Below, piece by piece: positions 1-8,459 of a stretch of 64,000 bases of DNA. Numbering within the stretch: position 1 is the first letter of the stretch; each line of letters begins with the position of its first letter. Location of the stretch: positions 403,130 through 467,129 of the forward strand of contig NZ_LMKW01000009.1 in NCBI RefSeq assembly GCF_001421745.1, read 5' to 3'. This DNA is from Sphingomonas sp. Leaf230. GTDB taxonomy: Bacteria > Pseudomonadota > Alphaproteobacteria > Sphingomonadales > Sphingomonadaceae. Position numbers and translations under genes: made by a program. A model generated the notes under the pieces. The model worked only from the letters and a program-made list of their open reading frames with translations, ran no database searches and had not been told where the DNA came from.

Positions 1-32
1 GGGCGGCCACTAAGTAGAGCCTCACGGTCATT

Positions 33-1322
33 ATGAACGCCGATGTTACTTCGCGGTTAGACGGCCTGCTGCGCGACGCCGATCGCGCGCAGCGCGCGGG
101 CGACAAGGCTAGGGCTATTGCGGCGTTTCGCGATATCCTGGCGATCGCGCCCGACCATCCGATCGCGCTTAACGCCCTCGGGATGGCGGCGTTGGGGCGT
201 GACGACCGCGCGGCGGCGGAATATTTCGCGCGGGCAGCGGCCGCCGATCCCGCCGCCGCACCGCTCTGGATGAATCTGGCGAGCGCGCATCGCGGGGTGG
301 GCGATGCCGTGGCGGAACGCACCGCGCTGGAGCGGGCGCTGGCGCTCGACCAGCGCAACCTGATGGCGAACGTGCGTCTTGCCGAACTGCACGACCGGAC
401 CGGCGATGCGGCCCAGGCGGCGTTCCGCTGGGGCGGGGTGGCGACGATCGTCCAGTCGATGGCGGACCGATCGCCACCGCTCGATCAATTGCTAGCGCGC
501 GCGTCGGACCGTATCGCATTTCACGCGCGTGCGCTGTCGGACGATGTCGATGCTGCGATGCAGCCGTTGCGAGCGGGCGCGGACCCTGCGCAGCGTCGCC
601 GGTTCGATGCGTGCGTCGATGCGATGCTGGGGCGTCGGACGATCTACGCACCCACGCCGCATGGGATGCATTTCCCGTTCCTCCCGGCCGACGAGTTCTT
701 CGCACGCGACCATTTCGCCTGGCTGGCCGAGTTCGAGGCGGCGACGCCCGTCATCCTCGCCGAACTGAAGGCGTTGCTCGCCGAACCGTCGGCGGGCTTC
801 ACGCCTTATGTCGCGATGCCGCTCGGCACGCCGGCCAATCTGTGGAGCCCGCTCGATCGCTCGGACCAATGGAGTGCACGCTATCTCTGGCGCTACGGGG
901 TCCGCGACGATGCGGTCTGCGCGCGGTGTCCGCAGACCGCGGCGATCCTCGATGCGTTGCCGCTGGCGGATATTCCTGGCCGCGCACCGACCGCATTCTT
1001 CTCGGTCCTCAAACCGGGCACGCATTTGCCGCCGCACACCGGGGTCAGCAACATCCGCTCGGTCGTGCACCTGCCGCTGATCGTGCCCGACAAATGCGGC
1101 TTCCGCGTCGGCGGTGAGACCCGCGAATGGCGCGTCGGCGAGGTGTTCGTGTTCGACGATACTATCGAGCACGAGGCCTGGAACGACAGCGACACGATCC
1201 GTGCCGTCCTGATCGTCGACGTCTGGAACCCCCATCTGACGCGCGACGAGACGACCATGCTGCGCCGCCTATTCGGGGCGCTCGGCAGCAAGCTCGGCAA
1301 TAGCGGAGACGTTGCCGACTGA
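33..1322 (+). CDS. TPR-fused aspartyl/asparaginyl beta-hydroxylase family protein
   Basis: A 429-aa protein. Residues about 10-140 form alanine-rich TPR-type helices and the C-terminal third is an Asp/Asn beta-hydroxylase fold of the Fe(II)/2-oxoglutarate oxygenases. The iron ligands expected for this family are visible: His335 in PPHTG and His380 in EHEAWN. Arg390, in IRAVL, is placed to bind 2-oxoglutarate. As in this family generally, no aspartate ligand follows the first histidine. No signal peptide, so probably cytosolic. It points toward a second gene of the same architecture 34 bases away on the other strand. The substrate is unknown; TPR repeats suggest it docks on a protein or peptide. 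The start is an ATG with only a weak ribosome site. Confidence 0.8.
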   Translation: MNADVTSRLDGLLRDADRAQRAGDKARAIAAFRDILAIAPDHPIALNALGMAALGRDDRAAAEYFARAAAADPAAAPLWMNLASAHRGVGDAVAERTALERALALDQRNLMANVRLAELHDRTGDAAQAAFRWGGVATIVQSMADRSPPLDQLLARASDRIAFHARALSDDVDAAMQPLRAGADPAQRRRFDACVDAMLGRRTIYAPTPHGMHFPFLPADEFFARDHFAWLAEFEAATPVILAELKALLAEPSAGFTPYVAMPLGTPANLWSPLDRSDQWSARYLWRYGVRDDAVCARCPQTAAILDALPLADIPGRAPTAFFSVLKPGTHLPPHTGVSNIRSVVHLPLIVPDKCGFRVGGETREWRVGEVFVFDDTIEHEAWNDSDTIRAVLIVDVWNPHLTRDETTMLRRLFGALGSKLGNSGDVAD

Positions 1323-1356
1323 AGCCGGTGGCAACGGGCCAACGGCGGCGATGGAC

Positions 1357-2535
1357 TCAGCCGGTGTCGATCGCTGCGCCCTGATAGGTGTCGATGGCCT
1401 CGAAGATATCTGTCAGCGCGGCGCGTTCGTCGGCGGTCAGTTCGGGTCGCCAAACCTCGAACAGCAGAACGATCCGGGTTTCCGTGCCGCGGTTCCACGC
1501 CTCATGCTCGAACGAATCGTCGAAGATGAGCATCTCGCCGGCTCGCCACGCGCGCGTTTCGGCCCCCACCCGCAGCGCGCATCCCTCGGGAGCGATCAGC
1601 GGTAAATGACAGATCAGTCGTGTGTTGAGCATCCCGTGATGCGGCCGAATGTGCGTGCCCGGCTTCAGCAGCGAAACGATCGCCATCGGCGAGCGGCCCG
1701 CGATGATCGGGATCGGTGCCTTCTCCAGCGCGGCCATCGTATGCGGACAGGAGGATGCGTTGGGTTCCACGCGCTCGCCACCGCGCCACAACTGGAACGC
1801 GCTCCAGCTAGGATCGTCGAGCAACGGGTTGGCCGGCGCTGGCCGGTCTGGCGTCGACTGGACATAGGGCGCAAAGCCCTTCTCGGCCGCGACGATGCTT
1901 TCGAGCTCGGCATGCATGTCTGCGGTCGCGGCCTCGATGGCGGCAACCCACGCGAACTCGTCGCGCTCGAAGAACGCACGCTGCGCAAGCCCGGGAAAAT
2001 AGAACATCGACGGCTGTTGTAGATACAGTTCGCGCCGTCCGAGCAGCAGGTCGAGCGCGTACCGCGTACGCCCTCCCGATACGCCAGCGGCAAGGCCAGT
2101 ACCCGCCAGCGCATCGCCAAGATGTGCGGCAAACCGTTTCGCGCAATCCGCCAGGAATGCCTCACCCGCCTTCAGCATCGGCACCAGCACGGGCGCGATC
2201 GGGGCATCCGGCAGGGTGGCGACGTTCAGTGCAGTGCGATAGAATGATTGCGCCGCGCGCTCGTCGCCGCGTCGAACCTTCAGCGCGGCCATCGTCAACA
2301 GCGCAGCCAAGTGGCGTGGTTCTGCTGCCAGGAAATGCACCAGCGCGGTTTCCGCCTCGTCGTCGCGGCCGAGCGACTGTGCGGCTTGTGCGATCAGGAA
2401 CCACGGCGCGGGCATGCCCGGTGCACCGTCGCGTAGAAGGGACAGCATTTCATAGGCGCGTGCCGCGTTACCGTTGCGGAGCGCAGCCATCCCCTCGCGC
2501 GCGAGAGTTTCTGCTTGAGGCCGGGTGAGTTGCAT
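1357..2535 (-). CDS. TPR-fused aspartyl/asparaginyl beta-hydroxylase family protein (second copy)
   Basis: A 392-aa paralogue of the gene at 33-1322, convergent with it. N-terminal TPR-like repeats (MQLTRPQ start, residues about 5-130) precede the hydroxylase domain. The likely iron ligands are His299 (in PHHG) and His344 (EHEAWN), with Arg354 for 2-oxoglutarate. The open frame extends 30 codons further upstream, but GGAGGA lies directly before the ATG at 2535 and the TPR homology begins there, so I take that start. Two such genes end-to-end suggest a duplication followed by inversion, or two enzymes acting on related peptides. Substrate not identifiable from sequence. Confidence 0.78.
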   Translation of the reverse strand: MQLTRPQAETLAREGMAALRNGNAARAYEMLSLLRDGAPGMPAPWFLIAQAAQSLGRDDEAETALVHFLAAEPRHLAALLTMAALKVRRGDERAAQSFYRTALNVATLPDAPIAPVLVPMLKAGEAFLADCAKRFAAHLGDALAGTGLAAGVSGGRTRYALDLLLGRRELYLQQPSMFYFPGLAQRAFFERDEFAWVAAIEAATADMHAELESIVAAEKGFAPYVQSTPDRPAPANPLLDDPSWSAFQLWRGGERVEPNASSCPHTMAALEKAPIPIIAGRSPMAIVSLLKPGTHIRPHHGMLNTRLICHLPLIAPEGCALRVGAETRAWRAGEMLIFDDSFEHEAWNRGTETRIVLLFEVWRPELTADERAALTDIFEAIDTYQGAAIDTG

Positions 2536-2595
2536 TCCTCCAGCGTAACGATGTGGAGGCGGATGCCAAGTGCGCGGGTCGCAACCTGACTTGAG

Positions 2596-2627
2596 GCGTG
2601 GCATGCTCCAGCCTGGGAATGCCACGC
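2596..2627. promoter_or_regulatory. 9-bp perfect inverted repeat upstream of the second hydroxylase gene
   Basis: GCGTGGCAT at 2596-2604 and its exact complement ATGCCACGC at 2619-2627 are separated by 14 bases. The repeat sits about 60-90 bases upstream of the ATG at 2535, where an operator or a leader hairpin would be expected. No thymine run follows, so it is not an obvious terminator. Function inferred only from position. Confidence 0.35.
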
Positions 2628-2800
2628 GACCACGATAGGCACATTTCGAAGTGTCGATAATCGATCAGGCGACGTGGTGATAAAGGACCCGGAGCGAGCC
2701 AAGACTGTGACCAGTCCGCGGCCACGCTGTTGGCACAGTCGGGCGTGCTACTGGCGGCGGCTTGCCGATCAATACGGCAGATCCGGAATATTGTAAGACT

Positions 2801-2875
2801 TGGCTGGGGCGGCAGGGTTCGAACCTGCGCATGGCGGCATCAAAAGCCGCTGCCTTACCACTTGGCGACGCCCCA
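2801..2875 (-). tRNA. tRNA-Gln (anticodon TTG)
   Basis: Reading the minus strand from 2875 gives a 75-nt cloverleaf. The acceptor stem TGGGGCG pairs with CGCCCCA, the anticodon stem GCGGC/GCCGC encloses loop TTTTGAT with anticodon TTG, and the T-loop reads GGTTCGAACC. The CCA tail is encoded (2801-2803). The gene lies 52 bases downstream of ilvE on the same strand but has its own promoter-like sequence. Confidence 0.95.
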
Positions 2876-2886
2876 ACAGAGGCGGC

Positions 2887-2914
2887 CTTATAGCGGGGCA
2901 GCGGCGTGTGAAAA
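2887..2914 (-). promoter_or_regulatory. sigma70-like promoter for tRNA-Gln
   Basis: On the minus strand TTTTCA (2914-2909) and TATAAG (2892-2887) are spaced 16 bases apart, ending 11 bases before the tRNA 5' end. The -10 is good and the -35 mediocre. It lies between the ilvE stop codon and the tRNA. Confidence 0.4.
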
Positions 2915-2927
2915 GCCCTTGCGGACG

Positions 2928-4037
2928 TCAATCCGCGAGATGGTGCAGCCAGTTGTTCTCGTCCGGCGCGGTGCCGCGCTGGATCGAGACGAGCGCGTCG
3001 CGCATCCGCATCGTCAACGCACCCGGAGCGCCGTCGCCGATCGTGAAGCGGCCCTCGGGGCTCGCGACCGTGCCGATCGGCGTGACGACCGCCGCGGTGC
3101 CGCAAGCGAACGCCTCGACCAGCCGGCCGCTGGCAGCGTCTGCGCGCCACTGGTCGATCGTGTAGCCTTCCTCGCGGACCGTAATGCCGTTCGCGCGAGC
3201 GAGCGTCAGGATCGAGTCGCGGGTGATGCCGGGCAGGATCGTGCCGGTTAGAGCAGGGGTCGCCATGCTGCCGTCGTCAAACACGAAGAAGATGTTCATG
3301 CCGCCGAGTTCCTCGACCCAGCGCCGCTCGGCCGCATCGAGGAAGACGACCTGGTCGCAGCCGTTGCGGATCGCCTCCGACTGCGCGAGCAGGCTGGCGG
3401 CGTAGTTGCCGCCACACTTGGCCGCGCCAGTGCCGCCCTGTGCGGCGCGCGTGTATTGCTGGCTGACCCAGATCGACACGGTGGGGGCGCCGCCCTTGAA
3501 GTAGGCGCCGACCGAAGAGGCGAGCACCATGTAGAGATATTCCGCGGACGGCTTCACGCCGAGGAACACTTCGGAGGCGAACATGAATGGGCGCAGGTAC
3601 AGCGCGCCGCCATCGCTCTCCGGGATCCAGTTCGCGTCGGTCTTCACGAGGCGCTCGACCGACTCGAGGAACAGCTCGGTCGGCAGCTCGGGCATCGCCA
3701 GGCGCCGTGCCGAATCCTGGAAACGGCGCGCATTCGCCTCCGGACGGAACAGCGCGGTGCCGCCATCGGCGAGTCGATACGCCTTCATCCCCTCGAAGAT
3801 CTCCTGCGCGTAATGCAGCACCGACGATGCCGGATCGATCGTCAGCGGCGCGCGTGCGGTGATCCGCGCGTCGTGCCAGCCCTCGGTCTCGCTGTAGCGG
3901 ATCATCGCCATGTGATCGGTGAAGACTCGCCCGAATCCGGGATCGATCAGCCGCTTCGCCCGCTCGTTCGCCTCGACCGGAGTCGCGTTCGGCTCATGGC
4001 GGAAGGCGGAAGACGGCGTAAAAGCTGGAACGGACAT
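2928..4037 (-). CDS. ilvE: branched-chain amino acid aminotransferase
   Basis: A 369-aa class IV PLP-dependent transaminase of the long BCAT type, catalysing the last step of Leu, Ile and Val synthesis and the first step of their breakdown, with 2-oxoglutarate/glutamate as partner. Visible family signatures include HYAQEIFEGMKAYR, the ALFRPEANARRF substrate region, and AAKCGGNYAASL, which contains the expected PLP lysine. Length is normal for the family. The ATG at 4037 is preceded by GAGAGA. It diverges from a MarR regulator across only 41 bases, so the two promoters must overlap and the regulator probably controls this gene. Confidence 0.93.
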   Translation of the reverse strand: MSVPAFTPSSAFRHEPNATPVEANERAKRLIDPGFGRVFTDHMAMIRYSETEGWHDARITARAPLTIDPASSVLHYAQEIFEGMKAYRLADGGTALFRPEANARRFQDSARRLAMPELPTELFLESVERLVKTDANWIPESDGGALYLRPFMFASEVFLGVKPSAEYLYMVLASSVGAYFKGGAPTVSIWVSQQYTRAAQGGTGAAKCGGNYAASLLAQSEAIRNGCDQVVFLDAAERRWVEELGGMNIFFVFDDGSMATPALTGTILPGITRDSILTLARANGITVREEGYTIDQWRADAASGRLVEAFACGTAAVVTPIGTVASPEGRFTIGDGAPGALTMRMRDALVSIQRGTAPDENNWLHHLAD

Positions 4038-4078
4038 CGAAAATCTCTCTCGTTGCGGGTTGCCGACGACTACGGGCG

Positions 4079-4585
4079 ATGTCTAAACCGGTCAACATGC
4101 CTGCCACTCCGTCTTCTGCTTCACCCCTGTTCCTTCGCGAACCCGAACTCCGCCGCGGCATGGAGCTGCTGTACTTCGGTTATAGCCACCTGACGCGGTC
4201 GATCGACCAGGGTCTTGCCGAAGAGGGGCTGGGCCGCGCGCACCACCGAGCGCTGTATTTCATCGCGCGAAAGCCCGACATGACGGTGAGCGAGCTGCTG
4301 TCGTTGCTGGCGATCACCAAGCAGTCGCTGGGACGCGTGCTCAACGAACTCGCGGACCGCAAGCTGGTCGAGACGCGGCCGGGCGAGCGCGACCGGCGGC
4401 AGCGTTTGCTGCGGTTGACGGCCGAGGGTTCGAAGATGGAGCGCGAACTGTTCGAGGCGGCGCGGATCCGGATGGCGGACGCATATGCGAGCGCAGGGCA
4501 GAGCGCGGTATCGGGGTTCTGGGCGGTGCTCGAAGGGCTGGTGCCGGAGGCGGACCGTTCGCAGGTGTTCGGCCTGCGCGGTTAG
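4079..4585 (+). CDS. MarR-family transcriptional regulator
   Basis: A 168-aa winged-helix repressor of the MarR type. Residues about 40-120 carry the recognition region (LSLLAITKQSLGRVLNELADRK), followed by the wing TRPGERDRRQRLLRLT. That Asp-Arg-Arg wing motif is diagnostic of MarR proteins. The first 20 residues are low-complexity, and an alternative ATG lies at 4097. It is divergent from ilvE with a 41-base gap, which suggests control of branched-chain amino acid metabolism. The ligand is unknown. Confidence 0.88.
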   Translation: MSKPVNMPATPSSASPLFLREPELRRGMELLYFGYSHLTRSIDQGLAEEGLGRAHHRALYFIARKPDMTVSELLSLLAITKQSLGRVLNELADRKLVETRPGERDRRQRLLRLTAEGSKMERELFEAARIRMADAYASAGQSAVSGFWAVLEGLVPEADRSQVFGLRG

Positions 4586-4714
4586 TCGATCCGCGCAAGG
4601 CGGGTCGGTTCACGCGGGACGATTTGGCGTTGACGTCGCCGCAAGGACTGTGGCACTCGGCCGGTCATCGAGAGCCGGTGCAAGACCCGGACCGACAGGC
4701 GTAGATCGCCGTTC

Positions 4715-4788
4715 GCGGGTGTAGCTCAATGGTAGAGCTTTTGCTTCCCAAGCAAGTGACGAGGGTTCGATTCCCTTCACCCGCTCCA
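4715..4788 (+). tRNA. tRNA-Gly (anticodon CCC)
   Basis: A 74-nt cloverleaf on the plus strand: acceptor GCGGGTG/CACCCGC, D-arm GCTCAATGGTAGAGC, anticodon loop TTCCCAA (CCC), T-loop GGTTCGATTCC and an encoded CCA at 4786-4788. Confidence 0.95.
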
Positions 4789-4833
4789 CGTTTTCGCTGA
4801 AATCACTAACGTCGCCGTTCCGCGTCCGCCATT

Positions 4834-5823
4834 CTACATCGGCTCCGCGAGTTGCGTACGGTTCCTGCCGCCGGATTTCGCCGCGTAGAGCATCGTGTCG
4901 GCCCGTTCGAGCCAGGCGGTAAGCGTGTTGAAGGATGCGGACAGTTCAGCCACGCCGAAGCTCGCGGTTACGTGGATCGTACCGCCGCCATGGAGCGTCA
5001 TCGGATGTTCGGCGATGGTATTCCGCAGTCGCTCCGCGACGACGAGGGCTGCCGCGCCGCTGGTTTCCGGCATCAGAAGGGCGAATTCCTCGCCACCGAG
5101 GCGACCGAACAGATCGCAAGGGCGTAGCGTGGTTTCGGCTAGGCTGGCGATCTGCTTCAGGACCTGATCGCCGATCGAGTGGCCGTAAGTATCGTTCACC
5201 CGCTTGAAATGGTCGACGTCGATCATGATCAGCGAACTTGCCCGCCCGTAGCGAAGCGTACGCTCCATTTCCCGTTGCGCCTGGTCGACGAAGCCACGCC
5301 GGGTCAGCGCCCCAGTCAGATGATCGACTTGTGCGATCAGCCGCAGTTCGAGTTCGTCACAAACGATGTTGGCGAAATTGCTCAGGATGGCGATGTCCGC
5401 AGGGCTGAACCGTCTGGGCCGGGTATCCATCGCGCACAGCGCCCCGACATTATATCCTTCGGGCGTGCGCAGGGGGATGCCCGCATAGCTCCGCACATAG
5501 GGCGGGCCCACGACCAGCGGACTTTCGGCGAACCTCGGGTCGTCCAGCGCGTTTTCGATGATCAACGGGTCGCGTTGCTGGATCGTATGCGTGCAGAAAG
5601 ATACCACGCGGGGCGTTTCGCTCTGCTCCATGCCGCGCCGCGCCTTGAACCATTGCCGATCGCGATCGACGAGCGTCACGGTCGCTATGGGTACCGCGAG
5701 CACCGTGCGGACGAGCGTGACGATCTTCTCGAAGGGCTCTTCGACCGCGGTGTCGAGCACGTCGAGGCGACGCAAGGCTGCGACCCGGCCATCGTCGTCG
5801 TCGAGCAGCAGGGCGTTATCCAT
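4834..5823 (-). CDS. GAF-domain diguanylate cyclase
   Basis: A 329-aa soluble protein. The GAF sensor domain spans about residues 20-155 (VTLVDRDRQWFKARRG, then a Cys-Thr-His stretch) and is followed by a GGDEF domain. The active-site motif is intact as GGEEF at 243-247. RPCD at 234-237 sits five residues upstream, the position of the RxxD inhibitory c-di-GMP site, so it is predicted to be an active, product-inhibited cyclase making c-di-GMP. No membrane segment. It starts 8 bases inside the end of the upstream small gene, which implies translational coupling. Confidence 0.9.
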   Translation of the reverse strand: MDNALLLDDDDGRVAALRRLDVLDTAVEEPFEKIVTLVRTVLAVPIATVTLVDRDRQWFKARRGMEQSETPRVVSFCTHTIQQRDPLIIENALDDPRFAESPLVVGPPYVRSYAGIPLRTPEGYNVGALCAMDTRPRRFSPADIAILSNFANIVCDELELRLIAQVDHLTGALTRRGFVDQAQREMERTLRYGRASSLIMIDVDHFKRVNDTYGHSIGDQVLKQIASLAETTLRPCDLFGRLGGEEFALLMPETSGAAALVVAERLRNTIAEHPMTLHGGGTIHVTASFGVAELSASFNTLTAWLERADTMLYAAKSGGRNRTQLAEPM

Positions 5824-6055
5824 GATCCGGTGCCTTCATCATCGCGCGGATTGCTACGGTGAGATCGTCGGCATAGCTGTCGACCAGCGTGCGGATGCTC
5901 GCATCGACGACGTCCTCGCCGAGTCCCGCCGCCCGCAGGCTGACGATCAGTTCGGCAAGATGTGCTTGGTGACGCTGTACGCTGGCCAACAACTCCGCGG
6001 GGATCTCGAGCGGTTCCGCCACACTGGGAGTAGGCTGAAGTTGATCGATGCGCAC
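5816..6055 (-). CDS. small conserved-type hypothetical protein coupled to the diguanylate cyclase
   Basis: A 79-aa acidic, helical protein (VRIDQLQPTPS to MMKAPDHG) with no recognised motif. The open frame reaches back to 6163, but GAGGGG lies seven bases before the GTG at 6055 and the sequence composition improves there, so I take GTG as the start. Its last 8 bases overlap the start of the diguanylate cyclase, so the two are probably co-translated and may act together. Function unknown. Confidence 0.55.
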   Translation of the reverse strand: MRIDQLQPTPSVAEPLEIPAELLASVQRHQAHLAELIVSLRAAGLGEDVVDASIRTLVDSYADDLTVAIRAMMKAPDHG

Positions 6056-6233
6056 TTTCGGCCCCTCATGGTGGTCCCGAGTCTTTACAACCGAACGGTT
6101 AACAGAGCTCAAACGAGGGAGTGCGACACCATGGCAGAACGAAGAGGCTGAGCGGTACCGCATCGATGCGAACGATGACGCGTGCCTTGCGCCACTCGCC
6201 AGTACTGGCTCGCGTAAACGACGTGGCGGACCG

Positions 6234-7049
6234 TCAGGCGAACGTCTCGCTCGGCGCGTACCAGCCTAGCGCTTGCGAAATCTGCGTTGCGGCGCGCTTC
6301 AGTGCGACCAGTGCTTCTTCGGCGGAGATATGCGGCGTTTCGTCGATGACCTCGAGGAACGGGATGGTCAGCGCGGCAACGACGTGGCCGTCAAAGCCGA
6401 AGATGGGGCAACTTATGTCGGAAACGCCGCCCATCCGCGCGCTGCGGATCGATTCATAGCCGCGTTCGCGGATCTCGGCGAAAGACGCATCGAGCGCGTC
6501 GCGGGCCGCCGGGTCCATCGTTTGGTCGAGTATCGTGGATCGGGCATCGTCGGTCATGAAGGCGAGCAGGACGTGACCCGAGCAGTTCGTCGCCAAGGCT
6601 ATGCTGGTGCCGAGACGGACGGCGAAACCGGTCGGGCCGGGGCTTTCCTGCCGAAGGATGATCAGCCCGGACGTGCCGTTGACGACGACGAGATGGCAGG
6701 ATTGCATCGCGGTCGCCGCCAAGGTCTGCATCAGCGGCGCGGCGACGTGCGTCAGTTCCTGCGCAGGGGTCGCGCGGTGCGCCGTTTCGAGGAGCTTGTA
6801 GGTCACGCGGTAGCGATCGCTGCCGGGATCCTTGTGCAGCCAGCCGCGCCGGTCGAGCACGACGATCACGCGGAAGAGTTCGCTGATCGACCGCGACAGG
6901 CGGGCTGCGATTTCGCTGACCGTCAGGCCGTTCGGTTCGCGCGCGAGCAGTTCGATGATGTCGATCGCCTTTTCCAGCGCGGGCGCCGAATAGACGCGCG
7001 GACTGGCGCTATTGGTGTCTGGCGGGGGCGGCGGCGAGGGAAGCGGCAT
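6234..7049 (-). CDS. IclR-family transcriptional regulator, probable fucose-locus regulator
   Basis: A 271-aa regulator with an N-terminal winged helix (residues about 20-80, ALEKAIDIIELLAREPNGL then LTVSEIAARLSRS) and a C-terminal IclR effector domain (GFAVRLGTSIALATNCSGHV, GVSDISCPIFGF). It is divergent from lldD and heads the L-fucose catabolic region, so the effector is probably fucose-derived or lactate/pyruvate (inference). An inverted repeat in the shared intergenic region at 7116-7131 is a candidate operator. The proline-rich first 15 residues may be unstructured. Confidence 0.88.
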   Translation of the reverse strand: MPLPSPPPPPDTNSASPRVYSAPALEKAIDIIELLAREPNGLTVSEIAARLSRSISELFRVIVVLDRRGWLHKDPGSDRYRVTYKLLETAHRATPAQELTHVAAPLMQTLAATAMQSCHLVVVNGTSGLIILRQESPGPTGFAVRLGTSIALATNCSGHVLLAFMTDDARSTILDQTMDPAARDALDASFAEIRERGYESIRSARMGGVSDISCPIFGFDGHVVAALTIPFLEVIDETPHISAEEALVALKRAATQISQALGWYAPSETFA

Positions 7050-7115
7050 GGTCGAAGCTAACGTGATTGCGGGCGCGATCCTTATGCCGCAAGCGCGCGG
7101 CGTCGAAACAACAAT

Positions 7116-7131
7116 CTTTCATATCTGAAAG
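7116..7131. promoter_or_regulatory. candidate IclR operator between iclR-type gene and lldD
   Basis: CTTTCA-TATC-TGAAAG is a perfect 6-bp inverted repeat with a 4-base spacer, flanked by CAA on the left and TTG on the right, which extends the symmetry imperfectly. It lies in the 164-base divergent interval, 66 bases upstream of the IclR start and 82 bases upstream of lldD, a normal place for an autoregulatory site. Confidence 0.45.
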
Positions 7132-7213
7132 TTGCTGGCGGGGGCGTTGGCTTGCTAGGGGACGTTGCACGCCGCGATTCCGGGATCGATGCGCATAATA
7201 TGGGAGACGCCGC

Positions 7214-8347
7214 ATGACGATCGCCTCGACGCTCGATTTCCGCGAGGCTGCACGCAAGCGGCTGCCGCGATTCCTGTTCGAGTATGCCGATGGCGGTTCC
7301 TATGCGGAGGCAACGCTGGCGCGCAACGTGAGCGACCTGTCGGGGATCGCGCTGCGCCAGCGAGTGTTGCGCGACGTGTCCGATATCGATCTGTCGACGA
7401 CGCTGTTCGGCCAGCATCAGGCGCTGCCGGTCGGGCTTGGGCCGGTCGGGATCGCGGGCATGTACCATCGCCGCGGCGAGACGCAGGCGGCGCGGGCCGC
7501 GCATGCCGCGGGCGTGCCGTTCTGCCTGTCGACGGTGTCGCTCTGTTCGCTTGGCGAGGTGGTGAAGGCCGCGCCGACCGGCCCGACCTGGTTCCAGCTC
7601 TATGTCATCCGCGATCGGGCGTTCATGCGCGATCTGCTCGCCACGGCGAAGGCGGAGGGTGCGAAGGCGCTGGTGTTTACGGTCGACATGCCGGTGCCGG
7701 GCGCGCGCTACCGCGATCAGCATTCGGGGATGTCGGGCCCGCGCGCGCCGCTGCGCCGGATGTTGCAGGCGATGGGCCGACCCGGCTGGGCGTGGGACGT
7801 GGGCTTGCATGGGCGGCCACACCAGCTCGGCAATCTCGAGCCGGTGCTGGGCAAGGCGAGCGGGTTGAACGATTACATGGGCTGGCTTGGCAACAATTTC
7901 GATCCGTCGATCGCGTGGAAGGACCTCGAATGGATCCGCGAAGGCTGGGATGGGCCGCTGATCATCAAGGGCATCCTAGATCCGGATGACGCGCGCGAGG
8001 CGGCGGCGATCGGTGCGGACGGGATCGTCGTGTCGAACCATGGCGGACGGCAGCTCGACGGCGTGCTGTCGAGCACGGCGGCACTGCCGGCGATCGCGGA
8101 GGCGGTGAAGGGGCAGCTTACCGTGCTCGCGGATTCGGGCGTGCGGTCGGGGCTCGACGTGGTGCGGATGCTGGCGCTGGGGGCGGATGGCGTGCTGTTG
8201 GGACGGGCGTGGCTGTATGCGCTGGCGGCGCGGGGCGAGGCTGGGGTGACGCAGCTGTTGACGCTGATTGAGCGGGAGATGCGCGTGGCGATGGCGCTGA
8301 CGGGGGTGCGGTCTATCGCCGAGATCGACCGGAGTATTCTGGTCTAG
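7214..8347 (+). CDS. lldD: FMN-dependent L-lactate dehydrogenase
   Basis: A 377-aa alpha-hydroxy-acid dehydrogenase oxidising L-lactate to pyruvate and feeding the respiratory chain. FMN-binding and active-site signatures are present: [15 protein letters not shown] near the N-terminus, [37 protein letters not shown] with the FMN lysine, and [10 protein letters not shown] with catalytic His276. Full length. It sits in the fucose locus, where cleavage of 2,4-diketo-3-deoxy-L-fuconate is expected to release L-lactate, so its role is probably to recycle that product. Confidence 0.9.
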   Translation: MTIASTLDFREAARKRLPRFLFEYADGGSYAEATLARNVSDLSGIALRQRVLRDVSDIDLSTTLFGQHQALPVGLGPVGIAGMYHRRGETQAARAAHAAGVPFCLSTVSLCSLGEVVKAAPTGPTWFQLYVIRDRAFMRDLLATAKAEGAKALVFTVDMPVPGARYRDQHSGMSGPRAPLRRMLQAMGRPGWAWDVGLHGRPHQLGNLEPVLGKASGLNDYMGWLGNNFDPSIAWKDLEWIREGWDGPLIIKGILDPDDAREAAAIGADGIVVSNHGGRQLDGVLSSTAALPAIAEAVKGQLTVLADSGVRSGLDVVRMLALGADGVLLGRAWLYALAARGEAGVTQLLTLIEREMRVAMALTGVRSIAEIDRSILV

Positions 8348-8380
8348 GTTCCGCGCACCTTTCCTCCCGAAAGAAGCATG

Positions 8381-8432
8381 TTTCCCCGCGAAGGCGGGGA
8401 CCCAGACTGGGCTCCCGCCTTCGCGGGAGAAC
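8381..8432. repeat. palindromic intergenic repeat, type C
   Basis: A hairpin pair built from CCCCGCGAAGGCGGGG and CTCCCGCCTTCGCGGGAG flanking an imperfect CCCAGACTGGG core. It lies between the convergent ends of lldD and the fucP-like gene and may act as a bidirectional transcription stop, although no T-run follows. It resembles mobile REP-type palindromes rather than a coding feature. Confidence 0.6.
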
Positions 8433-8459
8433 AAGGAGGTGGGTGGCGCGCTAGGTTGC

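Noticed and set aside
1312..1605. Plus-strand frame joined to the end of the first hydroxylase
   Set aside because: Antisense to the C-terminus of the second hydroxylase and no ribosome site.
5179..6151. Long plus-strand frames across the diguanylate cyclase
   Set aside because: Antisense of a gene with intact GAF and GGEEF motifs.
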